Below are positions 25,911-33,319 of a stretch of 64,000 bases of DNA, in pieces; the first letter of the stretch is position 1, and each line of letters begins with the position of its first letter. Made by a program: the position numbers and the translations under genes. The stretch is from an uncultured Mycobacteriaceae bacterium. Lineage in GTDB: Bacteria; Actinomycetota; Actinomycetes; Mycobacteriales; Mycobacteriaceae. The stretch covers positions 74,070-138,069 of the forward strand of contig CADEGF010000006.1 of the NCBI GenBank assembly GCA_902826815.1, read 5' to 3'. The notes beneath the pieces are model-generated. The model was not told where the DNA came from, did no database searches, and was given only the letters and a program-made list of their open reading frames with translations.

Positions 25911-27089
25911 GTGGCCGTGTCCACCGCCGAGCGGGCCGTGCTGGACAAGATCGACGAGGACCAGTTGGTGGAGTTGACCCGGTCGCTGTTGCGGGCCCAC
26001 GGACAGAACCCGCCCGGCGAGGAGGCGACGACGGTCGCCGCGCTCGCCGGGGCGGCCGCCGCGCTCGGGCTCGACGTCCGCGAGGACGTGGTGCAGGAGG
26101 GTCGCAACAACCTGCGTGTCACGCTCCCCGGCGGCGACGGGCCTGGTCTTCTGCTGCTCGGCCACACAGACGTGGTCCCGGTCGGTGAGGGCTGGACGAA
26201 GGACCCGTTCGGCGCTGCCGTACAGGATGGCCGCATCTACGGTCGCGGCGCCTCTGACATGAAAGGCGGCCTGGCCGCCTGTCTTTCGGCGATGTCAGCG
26301 CTTCGGGGCGCCGGGCTGAGTGGACCCGTCGAACTCGCCGCGCTCGTCGACGAGGAGGAGAACGGTATCGGCATCCGTGCCTACGTCTCGTCGGCGCCTG
26401 CGACATTCCTTGGCTGTGTCACCGCGGAGCCGACCGACATGCAGACCATCGTCGGCGCGCGCGGCGCCTCCTATGTGCGGATCGAGGTACACGGAACCGC
26501 TTGTCACGCAGGCAGTCCCGACGACGGCGCCAATGCGATCTACGGTGCGGCGGCGGTGGTGGCGGAGATCGAGAAGATGCACGCGGAGCTGGCGGGTCGG
26601 CCGCACCCGCTGCTGGGCCCGGCGACATGGAGCGTCGGCCAGATACGGGGCGGCAGCGGTGGCAGCACCGTGCCCGCCGAATGCGTGGTGGTCGCCGACC
26701 GCCGGCTTATGCCCGCCGAGTCGGCCGCAACCGTATTCGACGAGCTGCGTGCCCGTATCGACGCGTTGCCGTTGACCGATCGCGGCCTGACCGTCGAGGC
26801 GTCGATGCCGATGGAGATGCCTGCCTTCGAGACGCCCGCGGGCTCGCCACTGGCGCGCGCCGCCGTCGCCGCGGTCGCCGATGCGGGCGGTCCCGCGCTG
26901 CCGCCTGGCGGGTGGACCGCGGCGTGTGACGGCGGGTTCGTTGCACGCGACCTCGGCGTGCCGGTGGTCGTCGTCGGCCCCGGTTCGGTCGCGCAGCAGG
27001 CGCACCGCCCCGACGAGTCGGTCGCCATCGATGAGCTGCTCGTCGCCGCAAGGGCGTACGCGCTGACCGCGCTACGACTGCTGGGCTGA
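25911..27089 (+). CDS. M20-family deacylase (ArgE/DapE/ACY1-like)
   Basis: Di-zinc amidohydrolase of 392 residues. Metal ligands are visible in order: GHTDVVPVG, YGRGASDMKGG, DEEENG, AEPTD and AQQAHRPDE. The dimerisation domain lies between (about 180-300, CHAGSPDDGANAIYGA). It should remove an acyl group from an N-acyl amino acid. In ectoine breakdown the product of the hydrolase is N-acetyl-diaminobutyrate, which needs such a deacetylase, although DoeB/EutE belong to other families. GTG start at 25911, 5 bases after the aminotransferase stop. Last gene of the operon. Confidence 0.85.
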   Translation: MAVSTAERAVLDKIDEDQLVELTRSLLRAHGQNPPGEEATTVAALAGAAAALGLDVREDVVQEGRNNLRVTLPGGDGPGLLLLGHTDVVPVGEGWTKDPFGAAVQDGRIYGRGASDMKGGLAACLSAMSALRGAGLSGPVELAALVDEEENGIGIRAYVSSAPATFLGCVTAEPTDMQTIVGARGASYVRIEVHGTACHAGSPDDGANAIYGAAAVVAEIEKMHAELAGRPHPLLGPATWSVGQIRGGSGGSTVPAECVVVADRRLMPAESAATVFDELRARIDALPLTDRGLTVEASMPMEMPAFETPAGSPLARAAVAAVADAGGPALPPGGWTAACDGGFVARDLGVPVVVVGPGSVAQQAHRPDESVAIDELLVAARAYALTALRLLG

Positions 27090-27146
27090 TTTCCCCTGGC
27101 GAGCGCTGGGGCCACACCGGACCCCGCCCTAGCCACCGTGCTAGCA

Positions 27147-27160
27147 TGCAATCGTTTGCA
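27147..27160. promoter_or_regulatory. LacI-type operator site 1
   Basis: TGCAATCGTTTGCA, a near-perfect palindrome around a central CG, lies 36 bases upstream of the alpha/beta hydrolase ATG (27196). It shares the core GCAAnCGnTTGC with nine other sites between 27 and 51 kb and marks the left end of the LacI regulon. Confidence 0.75.
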
Positions 27161-27195
27161 ACCAGCGCGTCACCGATAGGCGATTGGAGCGGCGC

Positions 27196-28107
27196 ATGCC
27201 CGCACCGAGCTACGCAGCGATCACCGAATCCGTGCCAGGCTCCTCCCGGCCCGTCAGCTATCACCTGGCCGAGACCTGGGACGGCCTCTACGTCCCGTAC
27301 GCGCTGCGCCTGCCCTCGCAGGACGCCACCGGCCTTCCGTTCGTGTTTCTGGCCTACGGCAATGGCGGCGGCGGCCTGCAGTGGCTGCGCGAACGGGTCG
27401 CAACGCACGGCTACATCATGGAGCGCCTGCTCGACGCGGGTTACGCGTGCGCGTGGGGCCGGTACCGGACCGAGGTCGAGCTCGGCTTCCATCGCGGCGG
27501 GCGCCTCGTCGTCGACCGACGGCAGGGCATGGACTTGATGAACCGCTCGCCCCTGGAGTTCGAGGACGAGCTCGCGATCCTCGAACACGTGGCCAGGCAC
27601 CCCCAGATCGGCCAAGACCGACTCGGTCACGTCGGAGTGAGCCACGCAGGCGAGATGCTGTTCAAGATCGCGTCCCAGTACGACGGCCCGCTCAAGGCCG
27701 GGGTCGCGTGCGAACCCGCCAACCACGAGTTCCTCGATCTCACCCCGGACGATTCGGCGTTCACGAATCCGGAGACGCAGCTGCGCAACATCGAGGAAAT
27801 GCAAATGCGTGACCCGGCTTTCGTGCGCTCACGCATCAACGAGTCGATCGCCCTCGAACGGATAGCGCCCATCTCACTTCCCATCCTGGTGATGGGCCGC
27901 GACGACGACCATCTGCAGGGGATCTTCCGGCTGAGCTATGACCTGTTGGCGGCCAGCGGCAAGGACGCCAGCTGGGTCACCTGGGACCACCCGTTGCACG
28001 GCTACATTTTTCCGGTCGTCGGTGCCGACGGCACGGTCGACGTCGATGACGTCGCCGAACGCGCGATCGACGGTGTCATCGCCTTCCTCGACAAGCATCT
28101 CGGCTGA
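27196..28107 (+). CDS. alpha/beta hydrolase-fold protein
   Basis: Serine hydrolase-like protein of 303 residues. The likely nucleophile is the Ser in GVSHAGEML (G-x-S-x-A, not the usual G-x-S-x-G). An acid candidate is the Asp in VMGRDDDHL and the His is in DHPLHGYIF. It contains an oxyanion-type FLAYGNGGGG. No signal peptide. The ATG at 27196 has GGAG at 27186-27189; a TTG at 27184 is in frame but unlikely. It lies behind LacI operator 1 and before the TauE/SafE gene. Substrate unknown; an ester, amide or C-C bond of the pathway compound is possible. Confidence 0.72.
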   Translation: MPAPSYAAITESVPGSSRPVSYHLAETWDGLYVPYALRLPSQDATGLPFVFLAYGNGGGGLQWLRERVATHGYIMERLLDAGYACAWGRYRTEVELGFHRGGRLVVDRRQGMDLMNRSPLEFEDELAILEHVARHPQIGQDRLGHVGVSHAGEMLFKIASQYDGPLKAGVACEPANHEFLDLTPDDSAFTNPETQLRNIEEMQMRDPAFVRSRINESIALERIAPISLPILVMGRDDDHLQGIFRLSYDLLAASGKDASWVTWDHPLHGYIFPVVGADGTVDVDDVAERAIDGVIAFLDKHLG

Positions 28108-28122
28108 GCCCCGCAGTCACTG

Positions 28123-28887
28123 ATGATCGAAGCCGTCGCCCTCTTCGTGGCCGGGGTGTGGGCCGGCGCCATCAACTCCGTCGTCGGCTCGGGAAGCCTG
28201 GTGACCTTTCCGACCCTGTTGCTGTTCGGCTACCCACCACTGACGGCCAACGTGTCCAACAACATCGGCATGGTGGCGGGCGGCGTCGGCGGCATCTACG
28301 GCTACCGCCGCGAGCTGGCCCCGAACCGATCGATGCTGATTCGCCTCGCCCCGGCATCGGCCGCGGGCGCACTGGTCGGCGCGGTGTTGCTGCTGGTGCT
28401 GCCCGCCGAATCCTTCCAGGCGATCGTGCCCGTGCTCATCGCTCTCGGCATGGTCATGGTCGTCGTCGGTCCAAGCATTCAGCGGCGCACGGCGGCGGCC
28501 CGCCACGAAGGCTCGGCGACTCCCCTCTCGCGGGCTCTGCTGACCGGGGGCATATTCCTGCTCGGCGTGTACGGCGGGTACTTCGGGGCGGCGCAAGGGA
28601 TCCTGCTGGTCGGGCTGATGGGGATGCTGCTCAGCGACGGAATCCAACGCCTCACCGCCATCAAGAATGTGCTTGCGACGATGGTGAATGTCGTTGCCGC
28701 ACTGGCATTCATGGTCATCGCCACCGACCACATCGACTGGTCGCTCGTCGCGCTGATCTCGTGCGGAACCCTGCTCGGGGGCTACCTTGGCGCTCGCTAC
28801 GGCCGACGGCTGCCGCCCTCGGTACTGCGCGTCATCATCCTGGTGATCGGCGCAGTCGCGCTCGTCAAGCTTCTGGTCTTCGACTGA
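28123..28887 (+). CDS. TauE/SafE (TSUP) family membrane transporter
   Basis: Integral membrane protein of 254 residues with seven to eight predicted helices. The TSUP repeat signature appears as GAINSVVGSGSLVTFPTLL in the first half and GVYGGYFGAAQGILLV in the second. Family members move sulfite, sulfonates or organic acids across the membrane, mostly outward. It begins 15 bases after the hydrolase stop and is cotranscribed. It may export an acid by-product of the pathway or take up a substrate; the direction cannot be told. Confidence 0.85.
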   Translation: MIEAVALFVAGVWAGAINSVVGSGSLVTFPTLLLFGYPPLTANVSNNIGMVAGGVGGIYGYRRELAPNRSMLIRLAPASAAGALVGAVLLLVLPAESFQAIVPVLIALGMVMVVVGPSIQRRTAAARHEGSATPLSRALLTGGIFLLGVYGGYFGAAQGILLVGLMGMLLSDGIQRLTAIKNVLATMVNVVAALAFMVIATDHIDWSLVALISCGTLLGGYLGARYGRRLPPSVLRVIILVIGAVALVKLLVFD

Positions 28888-28929
28888 CGGCCGACCCTTG
28901 ACGCTCGGACCAGGCCAGACGATACTTGT

Positions 28930-28943
28930 AACAATCGATTGCA
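28930..28943. promoter_or_regulatory. LacI-type operator site 2
   Basis: AACAATCGATTGCA carries the palindromic core CAATCGATTG; the left flank deviates (AA for GC). It lies 20 bases upstream of the AhpD-like ATG (28964) and would control the three-gene AhpD-like/molybdenum-hydroxylase operon. Confidence 0.65.
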
Positions 28944-28963
28944 CAATGCTTGTGAGGAGCGAT

Positions 28964-29608
28964 ATGGACACCACCATCACGCAGCGCATCAGTTACGTCC
29001 CGTTCGACCAGATGGACGAGCGTATGCAGGCGGAGCTGGAGCGATGCGCGAAGCACGGCACCCCGCGTCCTGAGAGCTCCGCGGTGCGCGCCCACTCACC
29101 AGAGGCCTTCTGGGCCTTCGCCGACAGCTGGCAGGCCCAGTTCCACAGCGGCGCGGTCGACCACGCGATCAAGGACCTGTGCCGGGTGTACATCTCCAGG
29201 ACGGTCAAGTGTGAGTTCTGCGGCAACCAACGGTCGGAGAAGGCGACGTCAGCAGGCCTGCAGGAGCAGCAGTACGACCAACTGCTCAACTTCGAGACGT
29301 CCGACCTGTACGACGACCGCCAGAAGGCTGCACTCGCGTACGCCGAGTCCATCGCATGGGGCTCGCAGGACCTCGACGGACTGTGGTCGCGCCTGCACGC
29401 GCATTTCTCGGAGCAGGAGCTCGTCGAGCTGGGCTGCTGTATCGCACTGACCTTCGGTCAGCAGAGCTGGATCCGCCTGCTCGGCATCGACCACCACCAG
29501 TACATGGCAGGCACCTCCGCGTCGATGGCGCCCGGCTTCCAGACCGCCGACGAGCTGGCCGCGAGCAAGGCCGACCCCACCTACTGGGCGGCTTCGAACC
29601 ACGCCTGA
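28964..29608 (+). CDS. carboxymuconolactone decarboxylase/AhpD-like protein
   Basis: Helical protein of 214 residues in the AhpD/CMD superfamily. The redox motif CxxC appears in TVKCEFCGNQRSEKA, followed by the typical helix with YDDRQKAALAYAESIAW. Many such proteins are peroxidase-type thiol reductants or have lost enzymatic function. ATG at 28964 with GAGGAG about 6 bases before it. It is transcribed with the 2Fe-2S and molybdenum subunits and might handle peroxide from the oxidase reaction, or act on a lactone intermediate. Confidence 0.75.
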   Translation: MDTTITQRISYVPFDQMDERMQAELERCAKHGTPRPESSAVRAHSPEAFWAFADSWQAQFHSGAVDHAIKDLCRVYISRTVKCEFCGNQRSEKATSAGLQEQQYDQLLNFETSDLYDDRQKAALAYAESIAWGSQDLDGLWSRLHAHFSEQELVELGCCIALTFGQQSWIRLLGIDHHQYMAGTSASMAPGFQTADELAASKADPTYWAASNHA

Positions 29609-29609
29609 C

Positions 29610-30071
29610 GTGGCTATGTTCGCGCTGACCGTCAACGGCCGCGCGCACAACATCGAGGTACCAGAAGGCACGTCCCTGCTGGAAGCGCTGCGCAACGACA
29701 TCGGCGACAAGTCACCGAAGTTCGGCTGCGGGCTCGGCCAGTGCGGGGCGTGCGTCGTCTTGATCGGTGGTCACCCGACACCGTCGTGCGACATCCCCGT
29801 CGACTACGTTCGCGACGAGGTGCAGACCCTGCAAGGCCTCGGTCGTCGCGAGGCCTTGCACCCGGTGCAGTCGGCGTTCCTCGAGCTGCAGGCCGGCCAG
29901 TGCGGCTACTGCATCGCCGGGATCATCATGAGCGCGGCCGCGCTGCTGCGTGACAATCCGCGCCCGAACCGCGACGAGGTGTCGGCGGCGCTGGAGCGCC
30001 ATCTGTGCCGCTGCGGCACACATTCACGTTTCGTCGAAGCCGTACTCGCAGCGGCGGGTTCGCAACTGTGA
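29610..30071 (+). CDS. 2Fe-2S subunit of a molybdenum hydroxylase (NicA/IorA-like)
   Basis: Small electron-transfer subunit of 153 residues. The plant-type 2Fe-2S cluster Cys residues are in GCGLGQCGACVV, and the second cluster's in GQCGYCIAG and HLCRCGTH. It passes electrons from the Mo centre encoded next. A GTG at 29610 immediately follows the upstream stop; an ATG at 29616 is a plausible real start, as family members begin close to FALTVNG. Overlaps the large subunit by 4 bases (GTGA). No medium FAD subunit is present, as in isoquinoline and nicotinate dehydrogenases. Confidence 0.88.
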   Translation: MAMFALTVNGRAHNIEVPEGTSLLEALRNDIGDKSPKFGCGLGQCGACVVLIGGHPTPSCDIPVDYVRDEVQTLQGLGRREALHPVQSAFLELQAGQCGYCIAGIIMSAAALLRDNPRPNRDEVSAALERHLCRCGTHSRFVEAVLAAAGSQL

Positions 30072-32173
30072 CTGCCCAACTGCCCGCCTCGCTCGTCACC
30101 AATCCGTGGATTTCGACGTGGCTGACCGTCGCCGACGACGGCGCCATCGCGCTGCGCGTCGGCAAAGTGGAGCTCGGCCAGGGAATCCTCACCGCCCTGA
30201 CCCAGCTCGCCGCCCACGAGCTCGACGTACCGCCCGAGACGGTCCGCGCAGCCCCCACCAACACCACCTCGTCGCCGGATGAGGGTCTGACGGCGGGCAG
30301 CCTGTCGATGACGGTCTCCGGCGCGGCGGTCCGGCGGGTCTGCGCCGAGGCGCGAGAGTTGTTCCGCCGCACCGCCGCCCGCAAGGCGGGACTCGACGTC
30401 AACGCGGTGCATCTGGTGTCCGGAGTGTTCGCCGGTCCCGACGGTGCCCGCATCGGTTCGTACGCCGACCTCGCAGGCATCGTCGACCTCGCGGTGAAGG
30501 TCGGGGACCCGAGCCTCGAGGTCGAGCTTGCCGCTGGAACGTCGAAGGATCTGGCCCGCGTCGACCTGCCCGACAAGGTGCTCGGCCTGCCGCGCTTCAT
30601 TCACGACCTGGACTTCGTCGGCATGCTGCACGCACGGGTCGTGCGGCCACCCGGTCCGGGGGCCCACCTCGAGAACGATTCTCTCGCAAGCTTTTCGGCT
30701 ATGCCCGGGGTCGAGCAGGTGGTGCGCGACGGTGACTTCCTTGCCGTCCTGGCTCGCCGTGAGGGGCAGGCCACGCAGGCGGCCGAAGCGCTGGCGGCCG
30801 CAGTCTCGTGGTCGGCGGGCATCGAGCTGCCCGACGACATCGAGGGCTGGTTGCGGACCGCCGAGGCCGAGACCAATGTCATCCGCGCTGACGGCGCCGG
30901 CCACGACGTCGCGTCGGCAGCCGTGGCCGCGACCTACTCGAGGCCGTACCTCGCCCACGCGTCGATCGGCCCCAGCTGCGCCATTGCGCACTTCCATGAC
31001 GGCCGGCTCGACGTCTGGAGCCACAGCCAGGGTGTGTTCACCTTGGGCCGGGCCATCGCGGCGGCCCTTGACCTGCCTGCGGATGCGGTTGTGGTCCAGC
31101 ACGTCGAGGGCGCGGGCAGCTACGGCCACAACGCGGCCGACGACGCCGCCATGGATGCGGCGCTGCTCGCCACACGGGTTCCCGGCAGGCACGTGCGGGT
31201 GCTCTGGAGCCGCGCCGACGAAATGTCGTGGGAGCCCTTCGGTCCCGCCATGATCGCCGACATCGCGGCGGGCGTCGACGAGCACGGCACGATCACCGAC
31301 TGGTCATACGAATCGTGGAGCAACGGCCACACGGCCCGGCCCGGCTATGGGACCCACCACAGCCTGCTGGCCGACGCCCATCGCGCCCGCGTGACGATGC
31401 TTCCTCCTGCGGTCGATCCCCCTGCCGAGCGCGGCCACGGCTCGGCACGCAACGCCGAGCCGTACTACGACATCGCCAGGGTCGACGTCACTGTTCACCG
31501 GCTGCTGACGATGCCGATCCGCACGTCGTCTCTGCGTTCACTTGGCAGCCAGCTCAACACGTTCGCCACGGAGTCCGTCATCGATGAGCTCGCCTTGGCG
31601 ATCGGCCGCGATCCCGTAGAGATGCGACTCGCCCATTTGTCGGACCCTCGCGCGCGCGAGGTGTTGAGCGCCGCCGCCGAGGCCGCCGGCTGGGGTGCTC
31701 CGCTGCCGGACGGGCGGGGTCGCGGGCTGGCGTTTTGCCGCTACAAGAACCGCAGCTCGTACTGCGCCGTCGTCGCCGATGTGGAGGCCACCGATCGGCT
31801 GCACGTCACCCGCCTGACGATCGCTGTCGATGTCGGTCGGGCGGTCAACGTCGACGGCGTGCGCAACCAGATCGAGGGCGGCGCCATCCAGGCCGCCAGC
31901 TGGGCACTGTTCGAGCAGGTCCGGTTCGACCGGCACTCGGTCGTCAGCACCGACTGGGAGTCCTATCCGATCGCGCGGTTCGGTCAGGTGCCCCAGGTCG
32001 AGGTCCATGTGTTGCAGCGTGCCGACGAGCCGTCGCTCGGCGCCGGTGAGGCCACCCAGGGACCGGTGCCTGCCGCGATCGGCAATGCGCTCGCCGACGC
32101 CCTCGGTGTCCGGGTTCGCAGGCTGCCGTTCACGCCCGACAACATCGTGGCGGCAATCGACGCGCAGCCCTGA
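30068..32173 (+). CDS. molybdopterin-binding large subunit of a molybdenum hydroxylase (NicB/IorB-like)
   Basis: Catalytic subunit of 701 residues in the xanthine oxidase superfamily, isoquinoline-1-oxidoreductase type. It has the VGKVELGQGILTALTQ block, a second domain with SIGPSCAIAHF and HSQGVFTLG, and the active-site Glu in LGAGEATQGP near the C-terminus. Such two-subunit enzymes hydroxylate N-heteroaromatic rings or aldehydes with water-derived oxygen. There is no cytochrome tail as in NicB, so the electron acceptor is unknown. GTG start at 30068, coupled to the 2Fe-2S gene. It ends 4 bases before the convergent hydrolase gene. Confidence 0.85.
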   Translation: MTAQLPASLVTNPWISTWLTVADDGAIALRVGKVELGQGILTALTQLAAHELDVPPETVRAAPTNTTSSPDEGLTAGSLSMTVSGAAVRRVCAEARELFRRTAARKAGLDVNAVHLVSGVFAGPDGARIGSYADLAGIVDLAVKVGDPSLEVELAAGTSKDLARVDLPDKVLGLPRFIHDLDFVGMLHARVVRPPGPGAHLENDSLASFSAMPGVEQVVRDGDFLAVLARREGQATQAAEALAAAVSWSAGIELPDDIEGWLRTAEAETNVIRADGAGHDVASAAVAATYSRPYLAHASIGPSCAIAHFHDGRLDVWSHSQGVFTLGRAIAAALDLPADAVVVQHVEGAGSYGHNAADDAAMDAALLATRVPGRHVRVLWSRADEMSWEPFGPAMIADIAAGVDEHGTITDWSYESWSNGHTARPGYGTHHSLLADAHRARVTMLPPAVDPPAERGHGSARNAEPYYDIARVDVTVHRLLTMPIRTSSLRSLGSQLNTFATESVIDELALAIGRDPVEMRLAHLSDPRAREVLSAAAEAAGWGAPLPDGRGRGLAFCRYKNRSSYCAVVADVEATDRLHVTRLTIAVDVGRAVNVDGVRNQIEGGAIQAASWALFEQVRFDRHSVVSTDWESYPIARFGQVPQVEVHVLQRADEPSLGAGEATQGPVPAAIGNALADALGVRVRRLPFTPDNIVAAIDAQP

Positions 32174-32177
32174 CCGA

Positions 32178-33233
32178 TCACGCCGCGAGGCGGGCGGCCA
32201 TCCAGTCCGCTGTGCGGTAACGATGTGCCGACAGCACATTGGCGCAGCCGTGGTTACCGTCCTCGAGGAGCAGGAAGTCGCTTCCTTCGACTTCGTCGGC
32301 AAGCCGCTGCGCCTGCTGCCACGGGATCAGCCGGTCCTTCTTGCCTGCGACCACGAGCGTCGGGCACCGCAGGGATGCGGTGCGGCCGTCCATGGTGAGC
32401 GTGCGTGCCAATGCGCGGGCCTCGTGCTGGTCCTTCGAGCGGGAGCGAACCGTGAACGTCTCCCGGGTCAGGGCGGGCATGATGTCCCAGTTCTCGCCGA
32501 AAGTGTACGGGCCGCAAAGGCTTACGCATGCCTTGATCCGCTCGTCGCCACTGGCGAACCGCGGTGCGTAGTAGCCGCCGAGGCTCACTCCCCAGACGCC
32601 GATGCGATCCGCGTCGATGTCATCGCGTGCGACAAGGGCGTCGACGAAGGCCCGGCCGGGCACTTCCCAATCCGGACGGATCGGCAGGTCGTATTCGGCT
32701 TCTCCCTGCCCTGGGCCGTCCACGCTGAAGGTGGCGAGGCCACGTTCGAGAAAGAGCTCCTCGGTCGCGCGCAGCTCTTCCTTCGTCGAGTCAAGACCCG
32801 GCACACAGATGACGGTCGGATGAGGCGACGGTCGCTGCGGCTTGCGCAGAATCCCGTACATCATCGAGCCCTCGAACGGCATCTCGATGCGTTCGCCGCA
32901 CGGGTCCAGATGCGGCAGCGCGGCATCGAGGCACCGCACGGCAGCTTGATGGGCGGCCCGCATCTGCGCCAGATCGCGGACATAGACGAACTTCGCGAAG
33001 TGATAGACGACCGCCGCGGTGCTCAGGTGCGCGCCCGCGGAGCGAAGCCGGCCCTGTCCCAGCGCCTCGATCCCGAGTTCCTCATGCGCGCTGGCCGCTT
33101 CCGACCAGACGGCACACCAGTCGTCCCAGGATTCGAGGCTTGCCATCACGCGTTCGAAATCGGCCGCGGGCACACCGTTGGCGGTGAACCGCGGGCCCCA
33201 GTGCGAACGGGCGGATGCGACATATTCGTCCAT
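32178..33233 (-). CDS. alpha/beta hydrolase of the FrsA/2,6-dihydroxypseudooxynicotine hydrolase type
   Basis: Hydrolase of 351 residues with a long helical N-terminal domain (about 1-115) before the alpha/beta core (PTVICVPGLDSTKEELRA). The nucleophile Ser is in GVWGVSLGGYYAP, the acid in VVAGKKDRLIP and the His in EDGNHGCANV. This layout is shared by C-C bond hydrolases of nicotine degradation and FrsA-like esterases. Paired with a ring hydroxylase in the same regulon, a role in cleaving a ring-opened ketone is attractive but unproven. Divergent from the FAD oxidoreductase, with operator 3 between them. Confidence 0.78.
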   Translation of the reverse strand: MDEYVASARSHWGPRFTANGVPAADFERVMASLESWDDWCAVWSEAASAHEELGIEALGQGRLRSAGAHLSTAAVVYHFAKFVYVRDLAQMRAAHQAAVRCLDAALPHLDPCGERIEMPFEGSMMYGILRKPQRPSPHPTVICVPGLDSTKEELRATEELFLERGLATFSVDGPGQGEAEYDLPIRPDWEVPGRAFVDALVARDDIDADRIGVWGVSLGGYYAPRFASGDERIKACVSLCGPYTFGENWDIMPALTRETFTVRSRSKDQHEARALARTLTMDGRTASLRCPTLVVAGKKDRLIPWQQAQRLADEVEGSDFLLLEDGNHGCANVLSAHRYRTADWMAARLAA

Positions 33234-33259
33234 GCTTTTCAGAACCTCTGGATAGCTAT

Positions 33260-33273
33260 TGCAAACGATTGCG
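33260..33273. promoter_or_regulatory. LacI-type operator site 3
   Basis: TGCAAACGATTGCG in the 86-base gap between the divergent hydrolase (33233) and FAD oxidoreductase (33320) genes. One mismatch from a symmetrical 14-mer. It could control both directions. Confidence 0.75.
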
Positions 33274-33319
33274 TAGGCTTCTACCGTAGCAGGAGCGAAC
33301 CCATGGGCGGAAGGACGAC

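Noticed and set aside
29610..33233. Classical nicotinate degradation (nic) cluster
   Set aside because: Only NicA/NicB-like subunits and hydrolases are present. No NicC, NicX, NicD or NicF-type genes were recognised in the regulon, and the maleate isomerase-like gene is under another regulator.
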